Assembly (NCBI GenBank): GCA_900471925.1
Contig: UCGV01000019.1
Span: forward strand, 1-64,000
DNA from: Hyphomicrobiales bacterium
GTDB lineage: Bacteria; Pseudomonadota; Alphaproteobacteria; Rhizobiales; Rhizobiaceae
DNA length: 64,000 nt
Direction of reading: 5' to 3'
Below, one piece after another: positions 34,220-44,000 of the stretch (the stretch's first letter is position 1; the number at the start of each line of letters is the position of its first letter). Below the pieces are notes generated by a model. That model was not told the origin of the DNA, ran no database searches, and was given only the letters and a program-made list of their open reading frames with translations. Both the position numbers and the translations under genes were made by a program.

Positions 34220-35254
34220 ATGGGGCGATTTGGAATGAAAAATCAGGCCGTTAACGCGACGAGGGACAGGATCACGATCCGCGACGTGGCGTTGGATGCC
34301 GGCGTCTCCGTCGCTGCGGTATCGAAGGTTCTGCGCAACGCCTACGGTGTCAGCGATGTCCTGCGAAGCAAGGTCGAAACGTCGATCGAAAAGCTGAATT
34401 ACCGGCCTTCCGTCGCAGCCCGCGCGATGCGCGGCCGGACCCAGACGGTTGGCGTGCTCGTCATCGAGTTGTCCAACCCGTTCCTGGCCGGCGTCATCGA
34501 AGAGGCCAATGCCACGCTGGCGGAAAGTGGCTTCAAGGCGTTGATCGGCATCGGCCGTTCAGCAAGTCCGATAGAAGCATCGATGATCGAATCAATGATC
34601 GACAATCGCATGGACGGCGTGCTGATCATCGCGCCGCGGATCTCCGGCAAGGTGCTGGAACTCTACGCGCGGCAGATTCCGATCGTTGTCATCGCCCACC
34701 ACGAGCCGCATGCCCAGACTTATGATACGGTCAATTCCGACGACCGCAAAGGTGCTCAGCTGGCAGTTGAGGCGGCACTTCAGCGCGGCTACCGCGACAT
34801 TGCCATGCTCGGCTATGATCTTGCCGACTCGCCGCCCACCATAGTCGCGCTGCAGCGCGAAAAGGGCTATTGGGACGGGATGAAGGCGGCAGGTCTGGAG
34901 GGGCGGATCATTCGCCTGCCTTCAGTGGGTAACGACCGGAGGGCGGCGATCGATGATTTCCTGGCCTTGAAGGATCGCCCTCGCGCCGTCTTCGTCTGGT
35001 CCGATCTCGACGCCGTGCCGCTCATCAATGCAGCGCGCATGAGCGGCGTCAGAGTTCCTGAAGACCTTGCCATCATCGGTTACGACAATTCGCCGATGGC
35101 AGCGATACCGCTTGTCGGCCTGACGAGCGTGGATCAGAACGCCGCCCAGCTTGGCAGAACCGCGGCCGAAATGCTGTTCGGCCGGATCGACGGAAGGGAA
35201 GAGGCACGACATTTGCTGATCGAGCCGCATGTCGAAATGCGCGGAAGCACCTGA
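34220..35254 (+). CDS. LacI-family transcriptional regulator of the rhamnoside cluster
   Basis: 344 aa. LacI helix-turn-helix near residues 18-38 (TIRDVALDAGVSVAAVSKVL), hinge (YRPSVAARAMRGR), then a sensor domain starting TVGVLVIELSNPFLAG. It starts at the ATG at 34220 or in frame at 34235. Divergent from the rhamnosidase gene with 127 bp between, so the likely repressor of that operon. Inducer unknown, possibly rhamnose or a rhamnoside. Confidence 0.9.
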   Translation: MGRFGMKNQAVNATRDRITIRDVALDAGVSVAAVSKVLRNAYGVSDVLRSKVETSIEKLNYRPSVAARAMRGRTQTVGVLVIELSNPFLAGVIEEANATLAESGFKALIGIGRSASPIEASMIESMIDNRMDGVLIIAPRISGKVLELYARQIPIVVIAHHEPHAQTYDTVNSDDRKGAQLAVEAALQRGYRDIAMLGYDLADSPPTIVALQREKGYWDGMKAAGLEGRIIRLPSVGNDRRAAIDDFLALKDRPRAVFVWSDLDAVPLINAARMSGVRVPEDLAIIGYDNSPMAAIPLVGLTSVDQNAAQLGRTAAEMLFGRIDGREEARHLLIEPHVEMRGST

Positions 35255-35278
35255 AGCACAAGCCTCTGAGTTGTGCAG

Positions 35279-35698
35279 CTATGCTGCGGCAAGCAGTGCT
35301 CTCAACACCTCTTTTCGTGCGATCATATCGGCAACGCTATAGCGATCGAAAACCTCTAGGAAGGCCGCCGTCGCCTCATGCAGGATGGAAGGCATGCCGC
35401 AGCCCGTATTGATCGGACAGACGGAGCATTCGAGAATGTCGTCAAGACCCTCGGTGTGCCGGAGCAGGTGGCCGAGATTGATGGAGGAGGGCGGTTGGCC
35501 AAGCCGGATACCTCCGTTCCGACCTCTGATCGATTCCACGAAGCCGCTCTTCGCCAGATCCTGTACCACCTTCATCAGGTGGTTCTGGGAAATGTCATAG
35601 GCGTCGGCAATCTCCTTGATCGAGCAGATCTTAGCATCGTGTGATCCGAGGTAGATCATCACGCGAATTGCATAGTCCGTGTACCGGGTGAGCTTCAT
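35279..35698 (-). CDS. nsrR: NsrR-like Rrf2-family nitric-oxide-sensing repressor
   Basis: 139 aa. N-terminal winged helix (MKLTRYTDYAIRVMIYL, IADAYDISQNHLMKVVQDLA) and three cysteines C91, C94 and C100 (ECSVCPINTGC) that would hold an Fe-S cluster. NsrR proteins release DNA when nitric oxide attacks this cluster. The gene is divergent from a haemoglobin/flavohaemoglobin operon, and two NsrR-type boxes lie between them, which supports the specific name over a generic Rrf2 label. Confidence 0.88.
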   Translation of the reverse strand: MKLTRYTDYAIRVMIYLGSHDAKICSIKEIADAYDISQNHLMKVVQDLAKSGFVESIRGRNGGIRLGQPPSSINLGHLLRHTEGLDDILECSVCPINTGCGMPSILHEATAAFLEVFDRYSVADMIARKEVLRALLAAA

Positions 35699-35727
35699 GG
35701 CACCTGCGTCAAAACGTCTGAAAGAAA

Positions 35728-35750
35728 AAGATGCATCCCAGTAGCATCTT
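35728..35750. promoter_or_regulatory. NsrR-type box 1
   Basis: AAGATGCATCC-C-AGTAGCATCTT has the 11-1-11 layout of the proteobacterial NsrR site (ideal AAGATGCATTT-N-AAATGCATCTT). The outer arms are perfect and the centre is degenerate. Confidence 0.72.
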
Positions 35751-35764
35751 TTTTGATCTCAGTA

Positions 35765-35787
35765 TACATGCATTCAAAATGCATGAT
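35765..35787. promoter_or_regulatory. NsrR-type box 2
   Basis: TACATGCATTC-A-AAATGCATGAT has an almost perfect inner ATGCATT/AATGCAT palindrome. Its centre is 37 bp from that of box 1, and it ends 14 bp before the haemoglobin start codon, so bound NsrR would block transcription. Confidence 0.75.
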
Positions 35788-35801
35788 TATGAGGTGATGT
35801 T

Positions 35802-36503
35802 GTGGATGCAGCCAAACTGGACGAGGAACAGATCCTCCCGGTGCTCGAACGATTTTATGAAAGGGTTCGCCGCGATCCGCTGCTTGGGCCGGTCTTTGCC
35901 GTGGTTACGGACTGGCAGGAGCACTTGCAGCGACTGACGGAATTCTGGTCTTCGCTGATGCTCACATCGGGCAAATACAAGGGCAATCTCGTCGCGCTCC
36001 ATCTGATCCACGCCGGGAAAATACGGCCAGAGATGTTTACGCGTTGGCTGGTGATCTGGCGCGAGACGACGGAAGAAATGCTGCCGCCGATCGTTGCCAG
36101 GGAAATGCAGGCGAAGGCCGGACGGATCGCCTCTCGGCTGAATCTGGCTCTGACTGGAGAACTGATCGAGTTTCGGTCCGAAAGACCCACAGTGCCAACC
36201 CTGCAACCCTATAAGACGACGCGCATTTTCGATGAAGCAACGGTTCCGACGGCACTTCTCGAAAGCCATCGGGTGAAGTCCGGCACCTGGGCGCTCGTGC
36301 GTGTCCTCAAGGGCAGCATGCGCCTTGTGACCGGCGAAACGATAAGCCCGCTAGCTCCCGATAGCGTCGGCAAGATCCAGCCGGAAGTAGAGCATCACCT
36401 TGAGCTTCACGGCCCGGTTCAATTCCAGATCGAGTTCTTCGATCGCGATCCTCTCCGAATCCCTAGCCCAACTGATAGTATTGAAAGGACAGAACATGCC
36501 TAA
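35802..36503 (+). CDS. Truncated haemoglobin (group III-like) fused to a DUF1971 (YeaR/TehB-like) domain
   Basis: 233 aa. Residues 1-125 form a short globin: RFYERVRRDPLLGPVF with a B10-like Tyr19, haem-ligand candidates His67 and His70 (NLVALHLIH), and RWLVIW. Residues about 137-222 match DUF1971, as in E. coli YeaR and the small domain of some TehB-type proteins (ESHRVKSGTWALVRVLKG). It starts at a GTG with GAGG 7 nt upstream. The stop overlaps the hmp start by 8 bp, so the two are translated together. Two NsrR-type boxes precede it. The likely role is nitric oxide or nitrite defence. The DUF1971 chemistry is unknown. Confidence 0.82.
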   Translation: MDAAKLDEEQILPVLERFYERVRRDPLLGPVFAVVTDWQEHLQRLTEFWSSLMLTSGKYKGNLVALHLIHAGKIRPEMFTRWLVIWRETTEEMLPPIVAREMQAKAGRIASRLNLALTGELIEFRSERPTVPTLQPYKTTRIFDEATVPTALLESHRVKSGTWALVRVLKGSMRLVTGETISPLAPDSVGKIQPEVEHHLELHGPVQFQIEFFDRDPLRIPSPTDSIERTEHA

Positions 36504-37710
36504 GCCACTTTCGGAAAACACGATTGCATTGGTGAAGCAGAGCGCCCCGGCCGTCGCGGCGCACGCCAGCGATATCACCAGGACGATGTATCGATTGCTG
36601 TTCAGGGACGAGCACATCAAGGCGCTCTTCAATCAGGCAAACCACGGCGATAGCGGTTCCCAGGTCCATGCTCTCGCGGCCGCGATCGTCGGTTATGCGC
36701 AGAATATCGATAACCTGGCTCCACTTGTCCCGATCATCGAAAGGATAGCGCACAAACATATCGGCTTTCACATTCTCCCCGAGCATTATCCCTACGTCGC
36801 CAATTCATTGCTGGCGGCAATTCGCGAGGTCTTGGGCGAGGCGGTTTCAGATGAACTGCTCAACGCCTGGGGTGAAGCCTATTGGTTCCTCGCCGATACT
36901 CTGATGGAAAGAGAGGCGCTGATAAGAGAAGAGCTCGAGAGACGGGCAGGGGGCTGGAACGGCTGGCGCGAATTCAGGGTGGCCGAAAAGATCAGGGAAA
37001 GCGACGTGGTGACATCCTTCATCCTTCGCCCGGTGGATGGACAAGGTGTGGCGCTGCACCGCGCTGGCCAGTACCTGACCTTCGATTTCGAGCTTCCCGA
37101 CGGTGCCAAGATGAAGCGGAATTACTCGATCTCATCCGGGCCGAACCAGGATTTCTACCGCATCTCCGTCAAGCGTGAAGAAAATGGCAAGGGTGCCTCG
37201 CGCTACCTGCATGATCATGTCGCGGTCGGAACGGTGCTGAAGGTCACGCCGCCCGCCGGTGATTTCTTCCTGCCCGAGGAGCCGACCACTGAAATGATCC
37301 TGCTCTCGGGCGGCGTTGGCCTGACGCCGATGGTCAGCATGCTGGAGGCAATCGCCGCCGATTATCCTGATGTCGAGGCTCATTTCGTGCACGGCGCGCA
37401 GAACAGTACGACACATGCGATGGATAGGCATGTCCGCACACTTGCCCAGCAGCATGGTCGTGTCTCGGTCAGCACCTTCTACAGCGATCCGGTCGAAAAG
37501 GACGCGGCCGGTTATTCGCACGACGAAGATGGTTTCATCACCGGAAAATGGTTGGAGGCAAATACGCCGATCGGAACGGCAAATTTCTATATCTGCGGTC
37601 CCAAGCCATTCTTGCGATCCGTCGTCCGTGACCTTCAGGCGCTCGGCGTTTCCACCGATCGCATCCATTACGAATTCTTCGGGCCGGCCGACGAATTGCT
37701 CGCAGCCTGA
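36496..37710 (+). CDS. hmp: Flavohaemoglobin, nitric oxide dioxygenase
   Basis: 404 aa. Globin domain (1 to about 140) with TyrB10 at 32, Gln56 and proximal His88 (IAHKHIGFHILPEHY). The FAD domain has KRNYSISSGP. The NAD domain has LLSGGVGLTPMVSML and ends YICGPKPFLRS and HYEFFGPAD. It converts nitric oxide and O2 to nitrate using NADH or NADPH, in the cytoplasm. The ATG at 36496 lies inside the end of the upstream gene. The operon is preceded by NsrR boxes. Confidence 0.96.
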   Translation: MPKPLSENTIALVKQSAPAVAAHASDITRTMYRLLFRDEHIKALFNQANHGDSGSQVHALAAAIVGYAQNIDNLAPLVPIIERIAHKHIGFHILPEHYPYVANSLLAAIREVLGEAVSDELLNAWGEAYWFLADTLMEREALIREELERRAGGWNGWREFRVAEKIRESDVVTSFILRPVDGQGVALHRAGQYLTFDFELPDGAKMKRNYSISSGPNQDFYRISVKREENGKGASRYLHDHVAVGTVLKVTPPAGDFFLPEEPTTEMILLSGGVGLTPMVSMLEAIAADYPDVEAHFVHGAQNSTTHAMDRHVRTLAQQHGRVSVSTFYSDPVEKDAAGYSHDEDGFITGKWLEANTPIGTANFYICGPKPFLRSVVRDLQALGVSTDRIHYEFFGPADELLAA

Positions 37711-38050
37711 AGCCATCGGACAGGCTGCCTAAATCCATATCGCCAAAAGACAATCGACCCGCCGGAGCAGCCGTCGCTCCGGCGGGTCGATTGCGTATCG
37801 AATGATTGCGGCAGGGGTGGCCGTATGGTCTTGCCGCCCCATTTTGAGCAGCGAGTGGTTCAATTAATCGCCCGTTCATTTTGCGGTCGTTATTGACCAA
37901 CATCCGCCATTTCGAACAATTCCAGTTTGAATGTAAAGTCCCGTACAAAAGCAATGAAGATGCCCCATTCGAAACGCTCGTGCCCCTTCTCGCATCCAGT
38001 TCCGCAAGAATGCATTGGCCGGACACGAACCCAGTAGAAGAGAAAACGCA
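37711..38050. other. Intergenic region between hmp and ndvB
   Basis: No gene in these 340 bp. It holds the hmp terminator hairpin (37751-37793). The remaining 250 bp form an AT-richer leader for ndvB (about 37855-37935), in which I could not assign a promoter with confidence. Confidence 0.5.
37751..37793 (+). terminator. Long hairpin after hmp
   Basis: An 18-bp perfect inverted repeat (CAATCGACCCGCCGGAGC and its complement) with a 7-nt loop lies 40 bp after the hmp stop codon. It lacks a T-run on the plus strand but is the obvious end of the operon. Confidence 0.65.
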
Positions 38051-41000
38051 ATGTCCTCTCAAAATACCACGGGCGCTTCAGGCGCGAATGTCCAGGCAAG
38101 TGCTGCGGATCCCGATTTCGGCATCCGCGCTGCCCTTCTGTCGAACGATCAGTTGAGGGCCAAGGCCGCGCAATTTGCGGAAAGCCGCGCACTTGATGTC
38201 ACCAGCTTCAAGAACTTCGATTTCTTCCAGCGCCACCGTGAGAACGAAGCCGAGATCCTGAGGGCCTACCGCGCTGCCGCGGCGGATGTCGATGCAGGCG
38301 AGAGCATCACTCCGGCTTCGGAATGGCTGCTCGACAACCATTACATCGTCGAGGAAGCGATTCAGGAAGTCCGTCGCGACTTCCCGAAGAAGTTTTACCG
38401 CGAACTGCGCAAGATCACGCTCGATGGTACCGAAGTGCCGCGCACGCTGGCGCTTGCCTGGCTCTACATGGCACATGCGCACAGCAATATCAGCAATGCC
38501 GGCATGGCCGCTGTCACGGAAGGTTTCCAGGATAAGGAGACGCTGCGTATCGGCGAGCTCTGGGCACTGCCGTCGCTTGTTCGCTATGTCCTGATCGACA
38601 ATCTTCGCCATGTTGCAACGCGGGTCGATAAGAGCCGTGAAATGCGCAACAGCGCAAATGCGGCCGCCACCCAGGCTATTGCGCTCGGAGATGCTGGCGC
38701 CGCCGAATATCTCGAGACGCTCTCGGTCAATCTCGACGACACGACCTTCGTCACACAGCTGCATTACCGCCTGCGCAATGCGCTGGAGCCGACGGATGCG
38801 GCATTGACATGGCTCGAGACCAGACTTGCCGCCAAGGGGACCGACGCCGAGACCGTCATTTCGGCCGAGCAGACCCGTCTTGGCGCGGCCAACGCGCTGA
38901 TGGGCAGTATCATCAAGAGCCTGCGTGAAATCAACGATACGGACTGGTCCGAATGGGTCGAAGAGGTCAGCACCATCGACAAGCTGCTCTGGGAGCAGAC
39001 GGATTATGCCGAACTCGATTCCGGCTCCCGCAACAGCTATCGCCGGCAGATCGAAAAGCTTGCCAAGCGCTCCGACAAGACGGAAATGGATATTGCCGAG
39101 GCGGCCGTGCGTTTGGCCGACCGGGCGAAGGCCAATAGCCGAGACCCCTCGGCTTCCGCAGGCAATGTCGGCTACTATTTCGTCGGCAACGGGCGCCCTG
39201 CGCTGGAGGCGGAAATCGGCTTCAGGCCGACACTGGGCCTGCATTTCATGCGTGCGATCCGTAAGCTGAACTGGCTGTCGATCGCCATACCGGTGTTGCT
39301 GCTGACGCTGCTGGCGCTGATCATCGCCGACGCTATTTTCGTCGATGCCGGCATGTCGCTTTTCGAGACGGTCATCCTGCTTTTGATGTTCGCACTTCCG
39401 GCCTCCGAAGGTGCGACGGGTCTCTTCAATTTCTTCGCCACCTTCTTCATTACGCCCGATCGTCTTGTCGGCTACGAATTCAAGAAGGGCCTGCCGGCGG
39501 AAGCGCGTACGCTGGTCACCATTCCCTCCCTGATCGGCAGGCGCGAGCATGTCGATGAACTCGTTCGCAATCTCGAAGTCCATTATCTCGCCAACGTACG
39601 CGGCGAAATCTACTACGCGCTTCTGACCGACTGGCCGGATGCGCAGGAAGAGCAGAACGCCCGCGATCTCGAAGTGCTTGAATATGCGCAGAGCAAGATC
39701 GCCAGTCTCGAGGCGCGGTATGCCGATGGGGGCAATCAGCGCTTCTACCTCCTGCATCGCAGCCGCCAGTACAATCCGTCCGAAGGTGCCTGGATGGGTT
39801 GGGAGCGCAAGCGCGGCAAGCTGCACGAACTCAACATGCTGCTACGCGGCGAGCCCGGTACGAGCTTCTTGCCTGGCGCCGATATCGTGCCGCAGGACGT
39901 CAAATATGTCATGACGCTCGACAGCGACACGCGGGTTGTTCGCGATACCGTGACGAAGCTCGTCGGCAAGCTGCATCATCCGATCAACCGCCCGGTCTTC
40001 GATGAGAAGAAACAGCGTGTCGTCGATGGTTATGGCGTGCTGCAGCCCCGTGTCACGCCGTCGCTGACGACGGGCAAGGATGCCTCGACCTTCCAGCGCG
40101 TCTTCTCGGTCAACCGCGGCCTCGATCCCTATGTCTTTGCCGTCTCCGACGTCTATCAGGACATCACCGGCGAAGGCACTTTCACTGGCAAGGGCCTCTA
40201 TCATGTCGATGCTTTCGAAGCCTCGTTGAAGGGCCGCATCAAGGAGAATTCGGTTCTCAGCCACGATCTGCTCGAAGGCTCAATGGCACGCTGCGCGCTT
40301 GTGACAGACTGTGAGCTGGTCGAAGATTTCCCGATCCGCTACGAAGTTGAAGTCTCGCGCCAGCATCGCTGGGCGCGCGGCGACTGGCAGCTCCTGCCTT
40401 ACATCTTCGACGATCGCCGGGGGATCACCGCACTCGGCTGCTGGAAGATGGTCGACAATCTGCGCCGTTCGCTGACACCGATCGCATGGTTTCTGGCATC
40501 CGTGCTGGGCTGGTACTGGATGGATCCGTTCGGTGCGCTCGTCTGGCAGATCCTGCTGATCTTCAGCCTGTTCGTTGCCCCGACCCTGTCGCTGATCAAT
40601 GGTATCATTCCGCGCACCAGCGACATCATCTTGCAGGCCCACCTGCACACCGTTTGGAAAGACATTGAGAATGCCAACGCCCAGGTGGCGATGCGCATCG
40701 TCTTCATTGCCGATATCGCCTGTGTGATGGCCGACGCCATTATCCGCTCGCTCTACCGCCTGTTCGTCAGCCGCAAGCTGATGCTGCAATGGCGCACCGC
40801 CGCCAGCGCCCAGGCCATGGCGCAGACAACCATTCTCGGCCACTACAAGGTCATGTGGCGGGCACCGGTTCTCGCCGTTCTGGCGCTGATCTTCGCCATT
40901 TCCTCTGGCGACAGCGCCTGGATGGTAGGGCTTCCCTTCATCATTCTCTGGGTGCTTTCGCCGGCGATCGCCTGGACAGTCAGCCAGACGGCAGAGACCG

Positions 41001-44000
41001 AAGACCGTCTCGATGTTCCCGATAACGTCCGCAGCGAACTTCGCAAGATCGCGCGGCGTACCTGGCGCTACTTCGATCACTTCGTCGTGCCCGGCCAGCA
41101 TTACCTGCCGCCTGATAACGTCCAGCAGACGCCGCATGCCGTTGTTGCCATGCGCACCTCGCCGACCAATATCGGCGTCTATCTGCTATCGGTAATTTCG
41201 GCGCGCCGGTTCGGCTGGATTTCCTTCGAGGAAGCGGTCAAGCGCATCGAGCAGACGATCGAGACTGTCGACAAACTCGAGAAATACCGCGGCCATCTCT
41301 TCAACTGGTATCATACCGATACGCTGAAGCCGCTCGGTCGTCGCTACGTCTCGTCGGTCGATAGCGGTAATTTTGCCGGCCATCTGATCGCTGTTTCATC
41401 GGCTTGCCGCATCTGGTCCCAGGCTCCGCTTGCCCATATCCGCACCGAACTCGATGGCATCGGCGATGTCGCGGCCATTCTTCGTGAAGTGCTCAACGAT
41501 CTCAGGGGAGAGGACAAGTCGGTCCGCTCTCTGCATGATCGTCTCGATGGCCGTATCGCCGAACTCGAAGCGGCTGTTGCGACCGGCCGTCGGGAGAAGG
41601 AATTCTCATCCGGCCTGATCGAGCGTTTTGCCGGACAGGCGCGGGAAATCCGCGAACTTGCCGGCAGCCTCGACCGTGAAGTGAAGACGGCGCAAAGCGA
41701 CGAGGTCGTACAATGGGCCGAGAAGCTCGTTGCGACCTGCGAGCTTCATCAGATCGACAAGGCTTTCGATGCTTCGCGGGTGGATGCGATGAGCGAAAGG
41801 CTGACCCACATCGGCAACCGCGCCCGCGAACTTGCTTTTGGCATGGACTTCACGTTCCTCTACCGCCCCGAGCGCCGGCTGCTGTCGATCGGCTTCCGGG
41901 TCGAGACGGAAGAAGTGGATGCGGCCTGCTATGACCTGCTTGCCTCCGAGGCACGCCTGACCAGCCTCTTTTCCGTCGCCAAGGGCGACCTGCCGACGGA
42001 GCACTGGTACAAGCTCGGCCGTCACGTCGTTCCGGTCGGCCCGCGCGGCGCGCTGGTCTCGTGGTCCGGTTCGATGTTCGAATATCTGATGCCGCCGCTC
42101 GTCATGCAGGAGCGCAGCGGTGGTGTCCTGAACCAGACCAACAATCTGATCGTTCTCGAGCAGATGAACTATGCCCGCAAGCTCGGCACCCCCTGGGGTA
42201 TCTCGGAAGCGGCATTCAATGCCCGCGACCACCAGATGAACTACCTGTACAGCAATTTCGGTGTCCCGACGCTCGGCCTAAAGCGCGGCCTCGGCCAGAA
42301 CGCCGTCATCGCGCCTTACGCTTCGTTGCTGGCAAGCCAGTACAATCCGGTCGCGGCCCTTGAAAACCTCAACAGGTTGCGGTCGGTCGGCGCGCTCGGC
42401 ATGTATGGTTTCCACGATGCCGTCGACTTCACGCCAAGCCGCGTGCCTGAAGGCAAGCAGTGCGCCGTGGTCTACAACTACTATGCACACCACCACGGCA
42501 TGTCGATCGCGGCGGTCGCTAACGTCGCTTTCGACGGCATGCTGCGCGAGCTCTTCCATGCCGATCCGGTCATCGAGGCGGCCGAACTGCTGCTGCAGGA
42601 AAAGGCGCCGCGCGACATTCCCGTCATGGCAGCCAAGCATGAGACCGACGCGCCGGCAACCATCCAGGGCGATCTCATGCGCCCGGAAATTCGTCGCCTG
42701 GAGGATCCGGCGTCGCGCGAACGCGAATTGCTGTTGCTCTCCAATGGTCGCTACTCGACCATGCTGACGGCAACCGGCTCCGGCTACAGTCGGTGGAAAA
42801 ACCTCGCCATCAACCGCTGGCGGGCCGATCCGACGGAAGATCGCTGGGGTTCCTTCATCTTCATGCGGGATACCGCATCCAACGAGTGGTGGTCGGCAAC
42901 GGCCGAGCCGCGCTCGATTGCCAACGAGCATGTCCGCGTCAACTTCAGTGACGACAAGGCCGAATTCATCAAGACCGTCGGTGACCTGACGAGCGAAATG
43001 GAAGTCTTTGTCGCGAGCGATCGCGATGCGGAAGGCCGTCGCCTGACGATCACCAATACCGGCACGCAGGACCGCGTCATCGAAGTGACCTCCTACATGG
43101 AGCCGGTCGGCACGCTCGATATCGTTGATACGGGGCATCCGGTCTTTGCACGCATGTTCCTGAAAACCGAGATCGCCGCAGCCGGCGATGCAATCGTCGT
43201 CGAGCGGCAGAAGCGTGGTTTGACCGACCCTGAAGTCGCTATCGCTCAACTCATTGTCGACAGCTCGGGCGAGGCTGGTCTAACGCAGTATGAAACAGAC
43301 CGCATGCGCTTCCTGGGCCGCGGACGGACGCTGACGGAAGCCGCCGCCTTCGATGCCGGCGTAGAACTGTCGAGCACTGATGGCTTCACCATGGATGCCT
43401 GCGTGTCGTTGCGCCGTACTCTTCGCGTGCCGGCTGGAGAGAAGGTCAGCGTGACTTTCTGGACCATTGCCGCCGCCGATCGCGCCGAACTGGACGCAGC
43501 GCTGGAGCACTACCGCCAGCCGGAAAGCTTCGCTCAAGGCCTCATCCAGGCCTGGACGAGAACGCAGACCCAGTTGCGCCAGATCGGCGTCAACTCGAAG
43601 GAGGCAGCCGCCTATCAGCGCTTCGCACGCTACGTCATCTATCCCGACATGGCGCTGCGGGCCGATGGCAAGCTCGTTCGCGAGGGGCTGAAGTCGCAGG
43701 CTGTGCTCTGGGGTGCAACGCTGTCAGGTGACGCGCCGCTGATGACGCTGCGCATCACTGACGAACTCGGCACTGATCTCGTCAAGGAACTGTTGCGCGC
43801 CCAGGGTCTGCTGCAGGCCCGTGGCGTCGAAGTCGATCTCGTGATCTTCAACGAGCGTGCCGGTGACGCAGCTGGCGAAATGCAGCGCACGATCGATCAG
43901 CTTTGCGATGCCGCGCGTCACGCCAGCGAAATTGCCGGCATTCAGCGCAACATCTATGTGCTGCGCAAGGATCTGACGACACCGGAAGCCTATGACGCCA

